From contig CANRZW010000001.1 in NCBI GenBank assembly GCA_947644545.1, forward strand, positions 124,001 through 188,000: 64,000 bases of DNA. The letters run 5' to 3'. This document shows, in pieces, positions 61,761 to 64,000 of the stretch. Every line of letters starts with the position of its first letter. The stretch's first letter is position 1. A program made the translations under genes and the position numbers. The notes beneath the pieces are model-generated. The model did no database searches, had not been told where the DNA came from, and worked only from the letters and a program-made list of their open reading frames with translations. This stretch comes from an uncultured Lachnospiraceae bacterium (GTDB lineage: Bacteria > Bacillota > Clostridia > Lachnospirales > Lachnospiraceae).

Positions 61761-62168
61761 CTATTTCCGAACAGCTTCTATTCTGGCTACCGCACGCTTC
61801 AAGGACAATTCTGCCCTGTTCATGTCCGTTCCCGGAGCATGTTCTCTGATGCGCTCCTCCGCACGGGATTTGGAATTCTCGGCACGGGACACATCAATCT
61901 CTGACGGCCACTCTATGATCTCTGCCAGAATGGTCACCTTATCCTGCAGCACTTCTGTAAAGCCTGCATGCAGAGCAGCTTCCTTCACTTCGCCATCCTT
62001 CGTGATCGTCAGAATCCCCGGTGCAATGATCATCGTCATTGGAATATGATCCTTATAGACGCCGACTTCACCTTCCACCGTGTTGAATTCCACCATGGAT
62101 ACTTCTTCCTCATAGAAAACCCTGTCCGGTGTGATAATTTTTAATGTAAAATTTCTATCATCAGCCAT
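61761..62168 (-). CDS. atpC: F1F0 ATP synthase epsilon subunit
   Basis: A 135-residue subunit of the F1 central stalk. NFTLKIITPDRVFYEEEVSM, FNTVEGEVGVYKDHIPM and GILTITKDGEVKEAALHAGF define the beta-sandwich; the C-terminal part (ENSKSRAEERIREHAP, LKRAVARIEAV) is the two-helix regulatory hairpin. It is the last gene of the atp operon, 66 bases after atpD, and ends before a terminator. AGCAGGTAATAT precedes the ATG. Confidence 0.96.
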   Translation of the reverse strand: MADDRNFTLKIITPDRVFYEEEVSMVEFNTVEGEVGVYKDHIPMTMIIAPGILTITKDGEVKEAALHAGFTEVLQDKVTILAEIIEWPSEIDVSRAENSKSRAEERIREHAPGTDMNRAELSLKRAVARIEAVRK

Positions 62169-62234
62169 ATATTACCTGCTTTCATCTAACATCAGACGTT
62201 GCCATATTACCGAGATGCAAGTTACATGCATTCT

Positions 62235-63650
<1,416 letters not shown>

Positions 63651-63767
63651 TCACTCATTTTATTAATCTAATGTGCATCTGCTCACATCGCGGAAGAATC
63701 TGCGCTTTTCGTTTGGTCAGACTGTGTGCTTTGCAGTCCGTACAAAACTTCCTAGTTTCTCCATCTC

Positions 63768-64000
63768 TTATGATATTGCGTTTGCACCTGCAATAATTTC
63801 TGTTAATTCCTGCGTAATAGATCCCTGACGTGCTCTGTTGTACATCAGTGATAGCTGATCTATCATTTCCTCAGCATTGCTTGTTGCGGAATCCATTGCC
63901 TGCATTCTCGCACCGTTCTCGCTGGCTGCCGCTTCTACCAGACCACCGTAGATCAGGCTGGTAACATATTTCGGGATGATCATATTCAGCGCCTCTTCGT
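63768..64000 (-). CDS. atpG: F1F0 ATP synthase gamma subunit, C-terminal part (cut by window end)
   Basis: The last 77 codons are present. [40 protein letters not shown] and [20 protein letters not shown] are the conserved C-terminal helix of gamma subunits, which turns inside the catalytic ring. The frame stays open through base 64000, so the N-terminus lies outside. It precedes atpD by 129 bases. Confidence 0.95.
   Translation of the reverse strand, partial: EEALNMIIPKYVTSLIYGGLVEAAASENGARMQAMDSATSNAEEMIDQLSLMYNRARQGSITQELTEIIAGANAIS

Overview
The window looks like chromosome from a spore-forming, anaerobic Gram-positive Clostridia, most likely Lachnospiraceae-like, with roughly 50% GC. 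Pointers to this are spoVT and spoVG, GlgC/GlgD glycogen genes as a pair, a DnaD/DnaI-type helicase-loading operon, LplA/B/C-type sugar transport with a YesM/YesN-type two-component pair, and strong AGGAGG ribosome binding sites. No rRNA, tRNA, transposase, phage gene or CRISPR array was recognised. The genus assignment is inference from gene content only.

Layout: 1-6446 (minus) is a tetrapyrrole/siroheme block (hemA, precorrin-2 dehydrogenase, hemC, cobA cut by the window edge). It follows a remarkable 861-residue fusion of a CoA-disulfide-reductase-like flavoprotein, a rhodanese, a siroheme sulfite-reductase-like domain and a two-cluster ferredoxin. 6600-10413 holds two small regulators and a chemoreceptor. 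10468-13559 (minus) is an FMN-barrel protein plus a three-gene ABC-2 exporter, behind a promoter with an operator-like palindrome. 13813-21228 (minus) is a complete oligopeptide importer with an M20 peptidase. 21431-22677 holds a C39-like protein and spoVT. 22907-33604 is a beta-glycoside locus: solute-binding protein, two permeases, GH42 and GH3 enzymes, and a divergent sensor kinase/response regulator.

33612-37416 (minus) carries an alpha/beta hydrolase, a membrane-anchored Mur ligase and a D-Ala-D-Ala ligase. 37733-37834 is a tiny 33-codon gene. 38045-44000 (minus) is the housekeeping run cysteine desulfurase, mfd, pth, spoVG. 44180-46569 (minus) is glgCD, whose leader contains an intrinsic-terminator hairpin. 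47032-51982 (plus) is murC, a DnaD-like protein, a DnaC/DnaI-like loader and a divergent PRPP synthetase. 52119-52723 is a preQ1-I riboswitch with its queT transporter gene. 52791-61704 holds less familiar proteins: a membrane XRE regulator with internal repeats, a HAD phosphatase, an 846-residue anchored protein with a degenerate C39-like tail, a methyltransferase, a 124-residue unknown, and a large repeat-bearing surface protein. 61761-64000 (minus) is the end of the F1 ATP synthase operon (atpG partial, atpD, atpC).

The most interesting points are the single-chain flavin/rhodanese/siroheme/ferredoxin enzyme beside siroheme genes, the hydrolase/membrane Mur ligase/Ddl trio, the attenuator-like glgC leader, the membrane regulator with three VHIxxxGIxV repeats, an 18-base element shared by the ribosome-binding regions of three unrelated genes, and short tandem repeats placed between cotranscribed genes.
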